64,000 nt of DNA, from NCBI GenBank assembly GCA_041746135.1, contig JBGTHQ010000030.1:1-64000 (forward strand), read 5' to 3'. The position numbers were made by a program, and so were the translations under genes. Source of the stretch: Alg239-R122 sp041746135 (GTDB lineage Bacteria; Pseudomonadota; Alphaproteobacteria; Sphingomonadales; Sphingomonadaceae). Shown here in pieces: positions 61,528 through 64,000 of this stretch (position 1 is its first letter; each line of letters begins with the position of its first letter). Below the pieces are notes generated by a model. That model did not search any database. It had not been told where the DNA came from and saw only the letters and a program-made list of their open reading frames with translations.

Positions 61528-61980
61528 TTAGCTGCTGACAATGTCGTCCGCGCGCGCCATCAACTTGTCGAGCAAATTGCCAAGGGCAGCCAGTTCATCG
61601 GCGCTCAAAACGGACAGCAGTGCGCGTTCCATATCCAGCGCATGCGGCATGATCGCATCGTATAGCTCGCTGCCGGTCGCGGTCAGATGCAGATATTGCG
61701 AACGCCCGTCGGCGCTATTAGCCTTGCGTTTGATCAGGCTTCGCGCAACCAGCGCCTTGACCGCGCGGCTCACCGCCACCTTGTCCATCCGCGTTGCGTC
61801 GACCAGTTCGCGCTGCGTCGCGCTGCCGACATCACCCAGCACAGCCATGATGCGCCATTCGGGGATTTTCAGGCCGAAACGACTTTGATATTCGCGTGCG
61901 ATCAGGTCGCTGACCGCATTAGAGGCCACCGACAGCCGATACGGCATGAATTCGGCCAGGCGGGGCGGTTTTTGCGCCAT
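61528..61980 (-). CDS. MarR-family regulator, probable repressor of tyrosine catabolism
   Basis: 150 residues from ATG 61980. Winged-helix: IPEWRIMAVLGDVGSATQREL, helix-turn-helix ATRMDKVAVSRAVKALVARSLIKR and wing ADGRSQYLHLTATGSELY, the standard MarR pattern. Embedded between the GFA gene and hpd; a palindrome sits on the hpd promoter. An HpdR/HmgR-like role sensing 4-hydroxyphenylpyruvate or homogentisate is inferred. Confidence 0.88.
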   Translation of the reverse strand: MAQKPPRLAEFMPYRLSVASNAVSDLIAREYQSRFGLKIPEWRIMAVLGDVGSATQRELVDATRMDKVAVSRAVKALVARSLIKRKANSADGRSQYLHLTATGSELYDAIMPHALDMERALLSVLSADELAALGNLLDKLMARADDIVSS

Positions 61981-61984
61981 GATA

Positions 61985-62392
61985 TTAACGCATCCATTTC
62001 TGGTTGACCGGCATATCACCGGGAAGCCGGTGGAAAGGCTGGGCGTCGCAACAATAATTGGCGCTGTCGGCCTTGCCGAAAACCGACGGATCATCGAGCG
62101 TTCCGACCTTGATAATCACGGCCTTCTCGAAACCGGGTGCGCGGGTAAAAAGATGCGTGCCGCAGTGATCGCAAAATTCGCGGGTTACGGGGCGGTCCAG
62201 ATCGGGTCTTGCAAATCCCCTGACTTTGCCTTGGGTGATTGCAAACCCTGCGGTGGGCATCGCCATCGCGAGCAGCGAGTTGCCGCCGGTCATATACTGG
62301 CATTCGCGGCAGAAACATTCCGCCTTGAAGATCGCATCGCCCTCCGCTTCGTAACGGATTTCCCCGCAGTAACAGCCGCCTTTCACTTTCAT
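61985..62392 (-). CDS. GFA-family zinc protein (glutathione-dependent formaldehyde-activating-like)
   Basis: 135 residues. Zinc-binding cysteines in GGCYCGEIRYEA, ECFCRECQYMTGG and EFCDHCGTHLF, the CxC...CxxC...CxxC pattern of GFA/CENP-V proteins. Start ATG 62392 lies one base from the maiA stop and its stop is four bases from the MarR start. True GFA activity is doubtful for most family members; a role with glutathione adducts of the maleylacetoacetate route is possible. Confidence 0.82.
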   Translation of the reverse strand: MKVKGGCYCGEIRYEAEGDAIFKAECFCRECQYMTGGNSLLAMAMPTAGFAITQGKVRGFARPDLDRPVTREFCDHCGTHLFTRAPGFEKAVIIKVGTLDDPSVFGKADSANYCCDAQPFHRLPGDMPVNQKWMR

Positions 62393-62393
62393 C

Positions 62394-63023
62394 TCATATC
62401 TCCAGATTGTCGGGATGCGCCGCCTTGAATGCGTCCCATTGTGCCAGTTCCGCATGGATCCGCGCCAGTTTGGGAAAAGCCGCCATCGGCAATGCGAACC
62501 GCTCGGCATTGTACATTTGCGCGGTCAGGCAGATATCGACCAGATCGGGCGTGTCGCCGCCGAACAGCCTCTGTGCGGGGGCCGCCTGTTCGAGCGCGCC
62601 CAGACCAAGTGTCATCCAGTGATGCATCCATTGCACCACATCGTCCTGGCTATGGCCGAACGGGTCTTTCAGATATTGCCACACGCGCAGATTGTTGACC
62701 GGATGTATGTCGGCAATGACGATCATCGCATTGGCAAGAGTATGCGCACGCCGCACGGGATCGTCGGGAAGAAGCGGCGGCTCGGGAAACCGGCTATCGA
62801 GATAATCCACTATCGCCAGCGACTGCGTGAGATCATGTCCGTCGATCGACAGCATCGGCACCAGCCCCTGCGGATTGCGGCCCAAATAATCCGCCTTTTT
62901 CTGCTGCCCATGCAAAAGGTTGACCGTCACCGTGCGGTATTCGACTTTTTTCAAGTTGAGCGCCAGTCGCACGCGATAGGCCGCGGTCGAACGGATATAA
63001 TCATACAGGACGATATCGGCCAT
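62394..63023 (-). CDS. maiA: Maleylacetoacetate isomerase (zeta-class GST)
   Basis: Glutathione-dependent isomerisation of maleylacetoacetate to fumarylacetoacetate. About 209 residues from ATG 63023 (MADIVLYDYIRSTAAYRVRLAL, with the zeta-class SSxSxRVRIAL region here as RSTAAYRVR). GLVPMLSIDGHDLTQSLAIVDYLD and ADIHPVNNLRVWQYL fit the zeta class. First gene of the six-gene tyrosine operon. Confidence 0.9.
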   Translation of the reverse strand: MADIVLYDYIRSTAAYRVRLALNLKKVEYRTVTVNLLHGQQKKADYLGRNPQGLVPMLSIDGHDLTQSLAIVDYLDSRFPEPPLLPDDPVRRAHTLANAMIVIADIHPVNNLRVWQYLKDPFGHSQDDVVQWMHHWMTLGLGALEQAAPAQRLFGGDTPDLVDICLTAQMYNAERFALPMAAFPKLARIHAELAQWDAFKAAHPDNLEI

Positions 63024-63044
63024 ACGCATGCTCCCTTGCTGTGA

Positions 63045-63060
63045 CCTTACCATGATAAGG
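63045..63060. promoter_or_regulatory. Inverted repeat upstream of maiA
   Basis: CCTTACCA next to TGATAAGG: reverse complements at seven of eight positions, 22 bases before the maiA start. Possible second regulator site of the tyrosine operon; it differs from the hpd palindrome in flanks and spacing. Confidence 0.35.
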
Positions 63061-63254
63061 CGGGCATACAAAAGCAAGGGGTGTTAAATTAGGTAATGCG
63101 TCATATCGAATTTCTGCTTTGGAGAGGGAAAGGCCAGATTTTGCAAGGACGTATGGCGATAGCTGTTGGACGACGATCAGGACGTGACAGGAGATTTGTT
63201 TCGAGTTACATCTTCTTTGTCAAAACTGTTCGTGACAATTGATTGAGGTGTCAC

Positions 63255-63818
63255 TTGAGAGACTATTCAACAATTACGCTTGCTGACGCACGGCGGAATT
63301 ATCTCGCAAGCTGTACTACGGCTATGCCGATCGGTGGTCTGATTGCATGGACCGGGCTGGCCATAGCTTCCTACTTTTTAGGCAATAACCTCCCGAGCTT
63401 TTTGCCTTTCGTTGCGGCTGCCATCCCTGTTCCTATTGCCATAGTTATCGACAAACTGCGCGGAAAACTGGGCATTTGGACGGAGGATCGCCAAAATCCG
63501 ATCAGTCAGCTTTTTATGCGCTTCATTTTCGTCGTAGCGCTATTAATCCCCTTTGTTGTGATCGCCGCGCAGGCGTCGAATGATCTTGACATACTGATAC
63601 TGGGTCTTGCTATTTTAGCGGGGCTGGTATGGGTTCCTCATGGATGGGGTGCGGATGATCCGGCGGGTTTTATACATTTCGCGATGAGAGTCGTGCTCTG
63701 CTACGCCGCGTATCTGGTAGCTCCTGAATCGATCCGCGGTGCGGCCATCGCCGGTGCCGCAGCTTTGAGCTATGTCTATGCTATTGCAGCGATGAAAAAA
63801 CCATCATCCGTTCAGTGA
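63255..63818 (+). CDS. Integral membrane protein of unknown function
   Basis: About 187 residues with five or six hydrophobic segments (MPIGGLIAWTGLAIASYFLG, FLPFVAAAIPVPIAIVI, FIFVVALLIPFVVIAAQ, and more). The frame opens at TTG 63243 but that codon is part of GAGGTG, a ribosome binding site for the TTG at 63255, which I prefer. No function recognised. Upstream 230 bases hold no gene apart from the maiA promoter side. Confidence 0.65.
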   Translation: MRDYSTITLADARRNYLASCTTAMPIGGLIAWTGLAIASYFLGNNLPSFLPFVAAAIPVPIAIVIDKLRGKLGIWTEDRQNPISQLFMRFIFVVALLIPFVVIAAQASNDLDILILGLAILAGLVWVPHGWGADDPAGFIHFAMRVVLCYAAYLVAPESIRGAAIAGAAALSYVYAIAAMKKPSSVQ

Positions 63819-64000
63819 CTGTTCTGTCCGAGAGAACATGTTCGTGCTTGTAGTTGAATGATGACATTAGGGTCGGGCGCTGAATGGCGGGTTTTCTGCG
63901 CTAACGTTCCGAAGTCGAAGTGCGGCTGACGACACAATAATAGTCATTTTTGCAAATAACCCGGTATAAGCCAAAAACAAAAACCAAACGAATCCCCCCT
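63819..64000. other. Right-edge non-coding sequence
   Basis: About 180 bases with no start, RNA gene or terminator I can support; the last 60 bases are A-rich. Confidence 0.4.

Noticed and set aside
1..64000. tRNA, rRNA, CRISPR, insertion sequences, phage
   Set aside because: Reading the gaps on both strands I found no cloverleaf, spaced repeat array, transposase or integrase.

Overview
The window is an ordinary-looking chromosomal segment of an alphaproteobacterium, most likely a member of the Sphingomonadales (Sphingopyxis/Sphingorhabdus-like). This rests on gene order (mraZ-rsmH-ftsL-ftsI-murE-murF; argS-SPOR-nagZ-scpA-scpB-tatABC; ispH-thrB-rnhA), the moderately high GC content, and protein styles typical of that group. 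I see no rRNA, tRNA, CRISPR array, insertion sequence or prophage.

Layout. 1-6.2 kb (minus): the division/cell-wall (dcw) cluster, cut at the left edge inside murF, with every gene junction overlapping by a few bases. 6.2-7.7 kb: an AT-richer stretch with a GldG-like lipoprotein and a small anchored protein. 7.7-10.1 kb (minus): cysteine synthase and the heme exporter ccmBA. 10.1-14.2 kb: pterin dehydratase phhB, an SDR, and an OpuC-type osmolyte ABC transporter whose permease and binding protein are fused and which is followed by a secreted protein of unknown role. 14.2-20.1 kb: alkA-like glycosylase, ferredoxin, CinA-like protein, a membrane protein, map and a PQQ/heme c dehydrogenase. 20.1-22.2 kb: glnB-glnA behind a sigma-54-like promoter and ending in a clear terminator. 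22.4-37.6 kb: phosphoesterase, lipid kinase, kynU with a formamidase-like lipoprotein, tamB-tamA, bpt, ilvA, a beta-hydroxyacid dehydrogenase and a YtcJ-type amidohydrolase. 37.6-38.8 kb: AT-rich, with two small exported proteins, one of them a 49-residue entericidin-type lipoprotein. 38.8-45.2 kb (minus): argS, SPOR protein, nagZ, scpAB, tatABC. 45.3-49.7 kb: lipoprotein, ispH-thrB-rnhA, FAD oxidoreductase. 49.6-57.9 kb: alpha/beta hydrolase and a Tad/Flp pilus locus (cpaA-B-C-D-E, tadB, tadC) with no cpaF/tadA ATPase and no pilin. 58.0-63.0 kb (minus): the complete homogentisate route (maiA, a GFA-family gene, a MarR regulator, hpd, hmgA, fahA). 63.2-63.8 kb: a membrane protein.

Themes. Aromatic amino-acid catabolism recurs: phhB (cofactor recycling for phenylalanine hydroxylase), kynU plus a candidate formamidase, and hpd-hmgA-maiA-fahA. 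Envelope functions dominate the rest (dcw, Tam, Tat, Tad, NagZ, SPOR). The observations most worth a second look are the Tad locus lacking its ATPase, the MarR operator laid over the hpd promoter, the perfect palindrome in front of the OpuC operon with the uncharacterised secreted protein at its end, the phased repeats and sigma-54-like box before glnB, and the stress-type promoter candidate before the entericidin gene.
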